Below, one piece after another: positions 1-6,336 of a stretch of 11,730 nt of DNA. The DNA comes from Campylobacterales bacterium (lineage in GTDB: Bacteria; Campylobacterota; Campylobacteria; Campylobacterales; Sulfurovaceae). The first letter of the stretch is position 1. Each line of letters opens with the position of its first letter. The notes under the pieces were generated by a model, which saw nothing but the letters and a program-made list of their open reading frames with translations, was not told the origin of the DNA and made no database searches. The position numbers and the translations under genes were made by a program. Where the stretch lies: NCBI GenBank assembly GCA_016937075.1, contig JAFGWQ010000128.1, positions 1-11,730 on the forward strand, in the 5' to 3' direction.

Positions 1-66
1 ATTATTTCATTATTTTAGATTTAAAAATATTTTTTTAATCTTTCTAGTACGCTTTAAGGAGAGATT

Positions 67-129
67 ATGAAAGAAATGATTATGATTTACAAATGTAAAA
101 AAAAGGTATTTGATGAGCAAAAAACGTAA
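67..129 (+). CDS. possible 20-aa upstream ORF (leader peptide) overlapping the DUF134 gene start
   Basis: An ATG at 67 is preceded by a strong Shine-Dalgarno (AAGGAG at 56-61, 5-nt spacer), better than that of the gene behind it. It reads 20 codons (MKEMIMIYKCKKKVFDEQKT) and stops with TAA at 127-129, 14 bases past the ATG at 113 of the next gene and in a different frame. The last third passes through a run of eight A (97-104). I recognise no family. It could be a leader peptide that couples or limits translation of the downstream regulator. It is unlikely to be the frameshifted N-terminus of that gene, because DUF134 proteins normally begin close to where the downstream ORF begins. It could also be chance. 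Confidence 0.35.
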   Translation: MKEMIMIYKCKKKVFDEQKT

Positions 130-730
130 TTATTCAATCAAACCTACAAGTTTTTCGTTTGGTCCTCTAAGTCATAAGCCAAAAGAAATGCTGTTGCTTT
201 CGGCTGATGAATTAGAAGCCATGGTGCTAGCTGATTTTAAAGGACTATATCAAGAGGAATGTGCCAAAGAATTGGGCGTATCACGTCCTACATTTGCCAA
301 GCTGATCAAGCGTGCTAGAAAAAAAATGACTGAAATGGTGATGTTTGGCAAAGGTATTTCACTTGTCGATAAAAAGCGAAGCTTCACAGTCGTTTTTCCT
401 ACTAATAATCGCTCCGAGATTTGTCCGCATTTTTTGAGCGCAAAACATTATGCATTTGCAAAAATTGAAAATGGTTCTATCGTATCAATAACCTACAAAA
501 ATAATCCTATATATCTAGAAATGGAAAGCAGAGGTATTGATATCTTAAATGATGAAAGTGCAGCCGGGCTTTCTGCGGGAAGGGTCATCCCGCCACTTCT
601 TGAGGGGGCTGATATCCTCGTTGTCCGTTCCATAGGAGATGGGATACGACGAAATATAGAAGGTGCCGGTATCAATATTGAAATAACAGAAATGATGGAT
701 ATTGATTCAGTGATTGAATACTTGATGTAA
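113..730 (+). CDS. DUF134 / NifX-like (dinitrogenase FeMo-cofactor domain) fusion protein, putative DNA-binding regulator
   Basis: This 205-aa protein has two domains. Residues about 5-85 match the DUF134 pattern: an acidic stretch around ADELEAMVLADFKGL (31-45), then a sigma-factor-like helix-turn-helix at about 46-70 (QEECAKELGVSRPTFAKLIK) followed by basic residues. Residues about 88-205 resemble the NifB/NifX/NafY cofactor-carrier fold, including CPHF at 104-107, whose Cys and His could bind a metal or Fe-S species, and a Gly-rich part with GAGI near 184. The family fusion is known but its function is poorly defined; a metal- or redox-responsive transcription factor is my inference. I chose ATG 113, which has AAGG at 103-106 with a 6-nt spacer, over an in-frame TTG at 110. 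No nitrogenase gene is visible nearby. A 20-codon ORF overlaps the start. Confidence 0.88.
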   Translation: MSKKRNYSIKPTSFSFGPLSHKPKEMLLLSADELEAMVLADFKGLYQEECAKELGVSRPTFAKLIKRARKKMTEMVMFGKGISLVDKKRSFTVVFPTNNRSEICPHFLSAKHYAFAKIENGSIVSITYKNNPIYLEMESRGIDILNDESAAGLSAGRVIPPLLEGADILVVRSIGDGIRRNIEGAGINIEITEMMDIDSVIEYLM

Positions 731-785
731 TTGGTGAATTGTAAATATACTATGAATGTATTTAGCCTCATGTCCATGGATACCA

Positions 786-834
786 ATGATGGGTTCTTAT
801 GTTATAATCTACTTAAAAATCAAGGAACCATCAT
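786..834 (+). repeat. imperfect inverted repeat framing the promoter and ribosome-binding site of the SlyD-like gene
   Basis: ATGATGG (786-792) is the exact reverse complement of CCATCAT (828-834). Pairing continues past one mismatch through TTCTT (794-798) against AAGGA (822-826), with one G-T pair. The right arm covers the Shine-Dalgarno AAGGA and ends at the base before the start codon, while the -10 box lies in the loop. It could be a protein-binding dyad. In transcripts reading through from the upstream gene it could be a hairpin hiding the ribosome-binding site. Transcripts from the local promoter would lack the left arm. Confidence 0.4.
803..808 (+). promoter_or_regulatory. extended -10 promoter of the SlyD-like gene
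   Basis: TATAAT at 803-808 has TG two bases upstream (800-801), giving an extended -10. No clear -35 is seen, which is usual in Campylobacterota. The predicted transcript start near 814-816 leaves a leader of about 20 bases before the ATG at 835. The 8-bp palindrome TCCATGGA (773-780) lies just upstream, near the -35 position. Confidence 0.55.
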
Positions 835-1323
835 ATGAAAATAACAAAAAATATCCTCGTAAATATCCATTACAGCCTCACAGATGAACAAAATAATCAT
901 CTTAATCCTGAAGATGATGAGCTGATTTATCTTCATGGCGGCTATGGACATATTTTTGAGGATTTTGAAAAAGCGCTAGAAGGAAAAAAAGTTGGAGAAA
1001 ATTTTAAAGTAACGCTTCCTCCTCAAAGAGCATTTGGTCTTTACAGGGAAGATCTTGTAGTTCGAGAGCCAATCGATGAGCTTCCTGAAGATATTTTCAT
1101 AGGGATGGAGCTTGATGGCATGGATGAAGTATCCAATGAAACACTTATATATACAATCACTGATCTAGAAGATGATTTTGCTATTTTAAATGCAAACCAC
1201 CCATTTGCAGGACGCACTATTACTTTCCAAGGGACTATTGTGGAACTTCAATCGCTTAGCGATGAAGAGGTAACAGTGCTTTTGGCGCACGAAGAGGAGC
1301 ATCGCTTCCACCATGACAAATAA
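835..1323 (+). CDS. slyD: SlyD-type FKBP peptidyl-prolyl cis-trans isomerase / chaperone
   Basis: This 162-aa cytoplasmic protein has the SlyD layout: a split FKBP domain (about 1-70 and 119-141) interrupted by an insert-in-flap chaperone domain (about 72-118). Recognisable pieces are IHYSL (11-15), the YLHGGYG segment (32-38), the FEKALEGKKVGE stretch (44-55) and the NHPFAG motif (121-126). Known SlyD proteins catalyse prolyl isomerisation, hold unfolded chains and deliver nickel through a His-rich tail. The tail here is short (AHEEEHRFHHDK, four His), so strong nickel storage is doubtful. The conserved Asp of the active site appears as Asn24, and the usual AYG reads AFG (66-68), so isomerase activity may be reduced. 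The start has AAGGA at 822-826 with an 8-nt spacer. The gene has its own promoter and converges on the MscS gene. Confidence 0.88.
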   Translation: MKITKNILVNIHYSLTDEQNNHLNPEDDELIYLHGGYGHIFEDFEKALEGKKVGENFKVTLPPQRAFGLYREDLVVREPIDELPEDIFIGMELDGMDEVSNETLIYTITDLEDDFAILNANHPFAGRTITFQGTIVELQSLSDEEVTVLLAHEEEHRFHHDK

Positions 1324-1378
1324 AAAATAGGTGATGTTTTGGAAAACTTTAAAACAATTTCTCTGACATCTTATTTTT
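1323..1378. terminator. possible weak bidirectional terminator between the convergent slyD and MscS genes
   Basis: GATGT (1333-1337) pairs with ACATC (1366-1370), and the stem extends through AAAAATA (1323-1329) against the T-rich TTATTTTT (1371-1378) after a small bulge. The A-tract on one side and T-tract on the other would serve both strands. The stem is AT-rich with a long loop, so the call rests mainly on its position in a 76-bp convergent gap. Confidence 0.35.
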
Positions 1379-1399
1379 CAGAACCATGCATAAACATTC

Positions 1400-2545
1400 T
1401 TATTTGTTCTCTTCATAAATAGATAGGGAAGGAAAGGCGAATTCAAGGTTGTTTTTCTCTAAAATATTCATAATTTTAAACATCACATCTTGTTTTACTT
1501 CCAGCCATTCGTCCCAAACAACCGAGCTGGAAAAACAGTATACCAAGATGTTGATGCTTGAAGTTGCAAATTCGTCCAGATACACAAGCAATGTTTTTTT
1601 GACTCCGTATATATCATCTTGGGAAACCAGTTTAAAACCACTGTTTTCATATTGATGTATAGTGTTTGAGGTCGCTATGTTTGGATGATTTTCAAGCATC
1701 GTTCTGATCTCTTCGATCGTATTCTTGATATCATCTGGTTTCGAGTCATACTTCACTCCAAGGCTAATCTTGATCCGTCTGCCGATGGTTCTTCTGCTCC
1801 AGTTTTTTACATCATCATTGACCAGTGTGGAGTTAGGTATCGAGATAAGAGCATTATCAAAAGTTCTAAGGGTTGTTACGCGAAGTCCGATTTCCACCAC
1901 TGTACCTTCTGATGAGCCCACTTGGATCCAATCTCCTTGTGCGAAAGTATCACTGACAAGGATTGAGATAGTTGCAAAAAAGTTTGCCAGTGTATCTTTG
2001 GCAGCAAGGGCAACTGCTAAGCCACCGATTCCAAGCCCTGAAAGAATAGCGGTAAGATTAACCCCCATTAGTGTCATGGCGACTAGTATTCCTACTAATA
2101 CAATAGCAAAATTGAGTATCTTTAGCCCGACATTGATTACTTCATTTTTGACGTGTGTTTTTTTATCGATATGCTTTATTTTGATGTCGACTATCGTGTT
2201 GATAAGTATATAAATCAAATAAGTGCTCAAAGCAACATATATTATATTAAAAATTTGTCGCAAAGGGTCTAGAAAAGAAAAATCGTTGTAAATATAAATG
2301 ATCAGATCAAAATTCATAATAATAACCATAATTTCACTAGGCTTTCTCAATCTTAAAATAATATCTTTTGAATAATTTTCAAGACTTTCGATTTTTAAGA
2401 GACCTTTTTCTAAAAAATCAAATACCATTTTTCTGATAAAATAGATAGCCCCGATACTCACAAGGATGGCTATCAATTTTATAACTATGGGGTCGTAATT
2501 ATTTAAAAATACGATCTGTTCTTGTATAAATTTTTTAGATTCCAT
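1400..2545 (-). CDS. MscS-family small-conductance mechanosensitive channel
   Basis: This 381-aa inner-membrane protein is expected to open on membrane tension and release solutes during hypo-osmotic shock. Hydrophobic segments lie near residues 19-37, 70-86, 98-120 and 138-160. They are followed by the typical pore helix, rich in Gly and Ala (about 163-198, including ILSGLGIGGLAVALAAKDTL). The MscS beta domain follows, with GDWIQVG (204-210), GTVVEIGLRVTTLRTFDN (214-231) and the IPNS motif (236-239). The C-terminal alpha/beta part is complete. It has more N-terminal helices than E. coli MscS (286 aa), as in many family members, so I give no symbol. On the minus strand AAGGAA lies 7 nt before the ATG. 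It is divergent from rplY and convergent with the SlyD-like gene. Confidence 0.93.
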   Translation of the reverse strand: MESKKFIQEQIVFLNNYDPIVIKLIAILVSIGAIYFIRKMVFDFLEKGLLKIESLENYSKDIILRLRKPSEIMVIIMNFDLIIYIYNDFSFLDPLRQIFNIIYVALSTYLIYILINTIVDIKIKHIDKKTHVKNEVINVGLKILNFAIVLVGILVAMTLMGVNLTAILSGLGIGGLAVALAAKDTLANFFATISILVSDTFAQGDWIQVGSSEGTVVEIGLRVTTLRTFDNALISIPNSTLVNDDVKNWSRRTIGRRIKISLGVKYDSKPDDIKNTIEEIRTMLENHPNIATSNTIHQYENSGFKLVSQDDIYGVKKTLLVYLDEFATSSINILVYCFSSSVVWDEWLEVKQDVMFKIMNILEKNNLEFAFPSLSIYEENK

Positions 2546-2579
2546 TTAGGTTCCTTTTTTATTGGTATGCATTTTATCG

Positions 2580-2585
2580 ATTATA
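2580..2585 (-). promoter_or_regulatory. likely -10 box for the MscS-family gene
   Basis: Read on the minus strand, these bases give TATAAT in the context GAGTATAATCGA, 34 bp upstream of the start codon. This predicts a leader of about 25-30 bases carrying the AAAAAAGGAA ribosome-binding site. No -35 is evident. Confidence 0.5.
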
Positions 2586-2830
2586 CTCTATTGAAAGAGG
2601 ATGAAAAACATTAGAATTTTTTAAGACTACAAGTTGAATAAATTATTTTACAACAGTTTAAATAAAACCAAGAAAGTCACTCGTTGATTTTAAATTGTTT
2701 TTTACTGCTTTTGCATTTTTATACATTGAGTATCAAAGTATAGAATTAAACTAACGATATCATATCTCGCAATTTGATATAAACACAATACACTAAGGAG
2801 TGCTGTAAGATATTTTTAATAACTTTTGGA
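2586..2830. other. divergent intergenic region, no gene recognised
   Basis: About 245 AT-rich bases lie between the MscS and rplY promoters. Neither strand holds a convincing ORF: an ATG at 2601 runs only seven codons, and an AAGGAG near 2795 has no start codon at a usable distance. I see no tRNA-like or riboswitch-like fold. It contains a second possible plus-strand -10 (TAGAAT at 2741-2746) and a small inverted repeat (2757-2780). Confidence 0.5.
2757..2780. repeat. small inverted repeat upstream of rplY
   Basis: ATATCA (2757-2762) and TGATAT (2775-2780) are perfect reverse complements separated by 12 bases. The arms are AT-rich and short, so this could be an operator half-site pair or chance. 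It lies about 50 bp upstream of the rplY -10 box. Confidence 0.25.
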
Positions 2831-2836
2831 TATAAT
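2831..2836 (+). promoter_or_regulatory. promoter -10 box of the rplY-pth-permease unit
   Basis: Perfect TATAAT in the context TTTTGGATATAATG, 30 bp upstream of the rplY start codon, with AT-rich sequence where a -35 would be. A transcript start near 2843 gives a leader of about 23 bases containing the AAAAGGA ribosome-binding site. Confidence 0.65.
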
Positions 2837-2865
2837 GTTTGCCTAATTTATACAAAAGGAATCCA

Positions 2866-3402
2866 ATGTTAGAAGGTATCGTTAGAGAGAGTATCGGTTC
2901 AGGCAATGCAAAACGCCTAAAAAGAGATGGTTATCTAATTGCCAATATTTATGCACAAGGCGTGGAGAGCGTTTTTGCAGCATTTAAAAAAGGTGATTTT
3001 ATCAGAGCAGCGAGAGCTAAAACAGGTCTTGTATTGCCAGTAAAAGTTGATGGTAAAGAGTATAATGCTGTTATCCAAGAGTATCAATTTCATCCGGTAA
3101 CCGGTGATATAACTCACGTAGATTTGCGTGTAGCACTTCCTGGTGTAGTTACAGATTATTTGGTTCCGGTTAAAACAACAGGAACACCAAAAGGTCTTAA
3201 AAACAAAGGTGTACTTATCCAGTCTAAAAAAAGATTGAAACTTAGAGGTGCTATCGAAGATATGCCTGCTAATATCACTCTTGATGTAACTGACCTAGAT
3301 CGTGATGATTCTATTTTGGTACGTGATATCGAAGCTCCTGCAAACACACGCATTATGGATAGAAGCCATGTTGCGATCTGCGGTGTAATTAAGTCTAAAT
3401 AA
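2866..3402 (+). CDS. rplY: 50S ribosomal protein L25 (general stress protein Ctc form)
   Basis: L25 binds 5S rRNA in the large ribosomal subunit. The 178-aa product has the long, two-domain Ctc/TL5 form: an N-terminal 5S-rRNA-binding beta-barrel (about 1-90) with the typical QEYQFHPVTGDITHVDL segment (about 77-93), and a C-terminal beta domain (about 95-178) with KGLKNKGVLIQSKK and LVRDI. Campylobacter L25 is the same size and begins with MLEGIVRESIG, which fixes the start at ATG 2866. AAAAGGA at 2854-2860 with a 5-nt spacer supports this. The in-frame TTG at 2839 lies upstream of the likely transcript start and is rejected. It is the first gene of a run with pth; the stop codon shares a base with the pth start. 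Confidence 0.96.
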   Translation: MLEGIVRESIGSGNAKRLKRDGYLIANIYAQGVESVFAAFKKGDFIRAARAKTGLVLPVKVDGKEYNAVIQEYQFHPVTGDITHVDLRVALPGVVTDYLVPVKTTGTPKGLKNKGVLIQSKKRLKLRGAIEDMPANITLDVTDLDRDDSILVRDIEAPANTRIMDRSHVAICGVIKSK

Positions 3403-3971
3403 TGTGGCTTTTCGTAGGTCTAGGCAATCCGGGTCAGGCTTATGAAAATACAAGACACAATATTGGCTTTATGGCCATTGATGTGCTTTTGGCACATCAC
3501 TCCACACAAGAAATTTCAAAAACCTCATTTCAAGGCAAATTATACAAATCGGCAAATGCGTTATATCTAAAACCGACTACTTTTATGAATTTATCTGGCA
3601 AAAGCGTGCAAGCTGTTGCAAATTTTTACAAGATCGATCTAGAGCATATTGTAGTCATTCATGATGATCTAGATTTGCCGTTTGGTGCCGTAAGGTTTAA
3701 AAGAGGCGGTGGAGACGGCGGCCATAATGGACTAAAATCCATTGACTCCATGATAGGTAAAGATTATTTGCGTTGTCGTATAGGCATAGGCAAACCGATT
3801 CACAAAACAGAAATAGCTAGTTTTGTTTTGAGCCCTTTTGACAAACATCAAGAAGATATTTTAGAAAAATTATTAGATCATGTTTCAAATGCGTTGTTGC
3901 AAATTGACAACAAACCGATTAATCAGATACAATCTCTCTATTCGCTCAAAAGCATTGAGGATTTAAAATGA
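3402..3971 (+). CDS. pth: peptidyl-tRNA hydrolase
   Basis: Pth cleaves the ester bond of peptidyl-tRNAs dropped from the ribosome and so recycles tRNA in the cytoplasm. The 189-aa length is normal. The family motifs are present: FVGLGNPGQAYENTRHN at 4-20 with substrate-binding Asn9 and catalytic His19, Asn63 in FMNLSG (61-66), Asp88 in IHDDLDLPFG (86-95) and Asn109 in GGGDGGHNGLKS (102-113). These correspond to N10, H20, N68, D93 and N114 of the E. coli enzyme. The start overlaps the rplY stop (TAATG) and has no clear Shine-Dalgarno, so its translation is probably coupled to rplY. The rplY-pth pair is common across bacteria. Confidence 0.97.
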   Translation: MWLFVGLGNPGQAYENTRHNIGFMAIDVLLAHHSTQEISKTSFQGKLYKSANALYLKPTTFMNLSGKSVQAVANFYKIDLEHIVVIHDDLDLPFGAVRFKRGGGDGGHNGLKSIDSMIGKDYLRCRIGIGKPIHKTEIASFVLSPFDKHQEDILEKLLDHVSNALLQIDNKPINQIQSLYSLKSIEDLK

Positions 3972-5041
3972 CATTAGTTCCAAAACTTTACTTTTTGTAT
4001 CTGGTTAAACTTTATGCAAAAAATTTCTTAGTTATTTTGCTTGGTATGTCTTTTATGTTTGTTTTGATCGATTATTTGGGACATACAAATAAAATTAGCG
4101 GTTCAACGAATCAGCTAATAATGTATGTTTATTATATTTGGCAAAGTTCATTGACCATGCTATATCCTTTAGCTCTTGTATTTGCAGTTATCGTAACCAA
4201 GATGAATTTGGTCAAAAGCAACACGATGGGTGCTTTGCACTCTTTTGGCTATAGTAAGCGTACGCTTTTTACCCCAATTTTTATAGTCGGTGTGATTACT
4301 TATATGGTTTTTGTTTGGTTGCAAACGACATCTTTTGCCTATGCTAAAGATGATGCTAAAATGCTTATAGGCAATGGAAGTTCAAGAGCTTCTAAAAATC
4401 TTTTTTTTAAGTATAATGACACTTTTGTATATATAGATAAGCTTGATCCTGTAGCTAAAAAGCTTATCGGAGTTTCTCTTTTTAAAACCGACAAAGATCA
4501 TATAGAATATACCATGAAAGCACCATATGCTGTATTTAATGGTAGGTCATGGGATGTGCATAATGCACTTATGTATCGGAATCATTATACTAATGGTTAT
4601 TTGGATAGATACTCCATAGAGCAATACGAAACTATGACGACGTTAGATGGATACAAACCGGCCATTATGGAATCAATAAATGAGGGCAGTTCATTGACTT
4701 TAGTTGATGCATTTGGTACATGGAAACTTTTTGATAAGCAAGGACTCAATTCAGATAAAATAAGGGCAGGCATATATGATAAGGTCATATTTCCTCTTTT
4801 TGCTTTCGGACTTATGGTTTTGCTTTTTTTTAAGATACCGTTTTTGAGCCGTTTTGGCAATGTGGCAAAAATTACCACAATAGCACTCGGAGGAAGTTTG
4901 CTTGCATGGGGTACACTCATGGGTCTTTCTTATCTGGGAGCAAATGGTGTCGTAGCGCCGGAAATATCCTCATTTTTGCCGATAATGCTTTTGAGTGGAT
5001 ATGCAATGATGGAATATTTTGCCAGAGAGAGTACTACTTAG
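3968..5041 (+). CDS. LptF/LptG (YjgP/YjgQ) family lipopolysaccharide export permease
   Basis: This 357-aa inner-membrane protein is probably the permease half of the LptB2FG transporter, which extracts LPS or lipooligosaccharide from the inner membrane. Three hydrophobic segments lie near 18-36, 55-77 and 100-119, then a periplasmic beta-jellyroll region at about 121-265, then three more at about 270-290, 301-321 and 333-350, which is the family topology. The stretch MGALHSFGYSKRTLFTPI (87-104) matches the cytoplasmic coupling helix that contacts the LptB ATPase. The start overlaps the end of pth (ATGA), with GAGGA at 3957-3961. The equivalent gene sits here in Campylobacter. LptF and LptG are hard to tell apart by eye, so no symbol is given; the partner gene is not in this window. 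Confidence 0.88.
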   Translation: MTLVPKLYFLYLVKLYAKNFLVILLGMSFMFVLIDYLGHTNKISGSTNQLIMYVYYIWQSSLTMLYPLALVFAVIVTKMNLVKSNTMGALHSFGYSKRTLFTPIFIVGVITYMVFVWLQTTSFAYAKDDAKMLIGNGSSRASKNLFFKYNDTFVYIDKLDPVAKKLIGVSLFKTDKDHIEYTMKAPYAVFNGRSWDVHNALMYRNHYTNGYLDRYSIEQYETMTTLDGYKPAIMESINEGSSLTLVDAFGTWKLFDKQGLNSDKIRAGIYDKVIFPLFAFGLMVLLFFKIPFLSRFGNVAKITTIALGGSLLAWGTLMGLSYLGANGVVAPEISSFLPIMLLSGYAMMEYFARESTT

Positions 5042-5072
5042 GTTATTAAACCAAATAGAGGCAATATTTGGG

Positions 5073-5078
5073 TAGAAT
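5073..5078 (+). promoter_or_regulatory. likely -10 box upstream of lysA
   Basis: TAGAAT in the context TTTGGGTAGAATCG, 30 bp before the lysA start, in the only gap over 50 bp between rplY and the end of metK. It would start a second transcript covering lysA to metK. No -35 is seen. Confidence 0.45.
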
Positions 5079-5107
5079 CGCACATTAAATAATTAGGAAT
5101 TTTAGAT

Positions 5108-6316
5108 ATGACACTTGATTTTTTGGCACTTTCAAACAAATACGATACGCCTTTGTATGTATATGATTTTGATTATATCGCAGATAGATATCACGCACTA
5201 AAAGAGGCATTTAGCGGTCAAAAATCATTAATCAATTATGCCGTAAAAGCCAATTCGAATCTTTCGGTGATATCTCATTTGGCAAAAATGGGAGCAGGGG
5301 CAGATTGTGTGAGTATCGGCGAGGTAAAAAGAGCAATTATCGCCGGAGTTGACAAGTATAAAATAATCTTTTCAGGCGTTGGCAAAAAAGACGAAGAGAT
5401 ACATGAAGCTCTCAAGCAAGATATTTTGCTTATAAACCTAGAGAGTGAAGCAGAGATGAAGAGAGTAGAAAGCGTGGCTGCATCTCTTGGCAAAGAGGCG
5501 AGGATCTCTATTAGAGTTAATCCAAACATTGACCCCAAAACCCACCCATATATTTCTACCGGATTGCATGATAATAAATTTGGCGTAGAGATTGATGTAG
5601 CCAAGCGCATGTATATATATGCTAAAAAATCAGCCAATCTTAATCCTGTGGGTATACATTTTCATATCGGATCACAATTGACAGAACTAGAGCCAATAGC
5701 TGAGGCATGCGGTATAGTAGCAGATCTTGCTAGAACGCTAAAAGCTTTGGAGATAGATATACGATTTTTTGATGTTGGCGGCGGTTTGGGTGTAGTGTAT
5801 GATAATGAAACAACTATAAGCGTCAAAGAATATGCCGATATGATCAAGGAAAAAACAAAAGGACTCGATGTTACTCTTTTGTGCGAACCGGGACGATATA
5901 TGGTTGCAAATAGCGGATATTTTCTAACTAAAGTATTGTATGAAAAGAGAAATGACACAAAAAGATTTGTTGTTGTTGACGGTGCCATGAATGATCTTTT
6001 GCGCCCAAGTTTGTATGAAGCTTATCATAAAATCGAAGCATTAGGCAATGAAAACGAAAAAACACCGACAGATGTTGTGGGTCCGGTATGTGAAAGCGGG
6101 GATTTTCTCGGTAAGGGGGTTTTGCTGCCACAATTAAATCATAATGATCTGCTTATAGTGCATAGCGCAGGAGCATATGGATTTAGTATGTCAAGCAATT
6201 ATAATACCAGAAACCGTGCTGCTGAGGTTGCTGTCGAAAACGGGAAAGATAGATTGATAAGGGCTAGAGAAACCTTTGAAGATCTAATAGCGCTCGAAAA
6301 AGAGTTTTTGGTATAA
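5108..6316 (+). CDS. lysA: diaminopimelate decarboxylase
   Basis: LysA is a PLP enzyme that decarboxylates meso-diaminopimelate to L-lysine, the last step of lysine synthesis. The 402-aa sequence has an alanine-racemase-like barrel with the PLP lysine Lys47 in YAVKANSN (44-51), GADCVSIGEVKRA (64-76), HFHIGSQL (184-191), the phosphate-binding DVGGGLG (222-228) and EPGR (260-263). The C-terminal beta domain follows, with the partner-subunit cysteine Cys328 in GPVCESGDFLG (325-335) and AGAYGFSMSSNYN (354-366). All key residues are intact and the length is normal. The start has TAGGAA at 5094-5099 with an 8-nt spacer and a likely promoter at 5073. It lies 20 bp before pheA. Confidence 0.97.
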   Translation: MTLDFLALSNKYDTPLYVYDFDYIADRYHALKEAFSGQKSLINYAVKANSNLSVISHLAKMGAGADCVSIGEVKRAIIAGVDKYKIIFSGVGKKDEEIHEALKQDILLINLESEAEMKRVESVAASLGKEARISIRVNPNIDPKTHPYISTGLHDNKFGVEIDVAKRMYIYAKKSANLNPVGIHFHIGSQLTELEPIAEACGIVADLARTLKALEIDIRFFDVGGGLGVVYDNETTISVKEYADMIKEKTKGLDVTLLCEPGRYMVANSGYFLTKVLYEKRNDTKRFVVVDGAMNDLLRPSLYEAYHKIEALGNENEKTPTDVVGPVCESGDFLGKGVLLPQLNHNDLLIVHSAGAYGFSMSSNYNTRNRAAEVAVENGKDRLIRARETFEDLIALEKEFLV

Positions 6317-6317
6317 T
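6312..6317 (+). promoter_or_regulatory. possible internal -10 box before pheA
   Basis: TATAAT overlaps the lysA stop codon (context GTTTTTGGTATAATAAG), 19 bp before the pheA start. It resembles the other -10 boxes here, but its first bases are the end of lysA and the resulting leader would be only about 13 bases. It may be a secondary promoter or chance. Confidence 0.25.
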
Positions 6318-6336
6318 AAGACACAAAGGATATATC

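Noticed and set aside
21..38. TTAAAAA/TTTTTAA palindrome with a T-run, considered as a terminator of an upstream gene
   Set aside because: The stem is purely A-T with a 4-base loop, so it is too weak to call. It may instead be AT-rich promoter context, but no clear -10 box could be placed.
742..760. TATACT at 746-751 and AT-rich hairpin after the DUF134/NifX gene
   Set aside because: The extended -10 at 803-808 is a better promoter, and the hairpin has a bulge and no T-run to act as a terminator.
1449..2213. Plus-strand ORFs of 68, 75 and 162 codons opposite the MscS gene
   Set aside because: They lie wholly antisense to a gene with clear family motifs, and their products show no recognisable domain.
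2839..2865. Nine-residue N-terminal extension of rplY from TTG 2839
   Set aside because: It begins upstream of the likely transcript start, lacks a ribosome-binding site, and known L25 proteins of the group start at MLEGIVRES.
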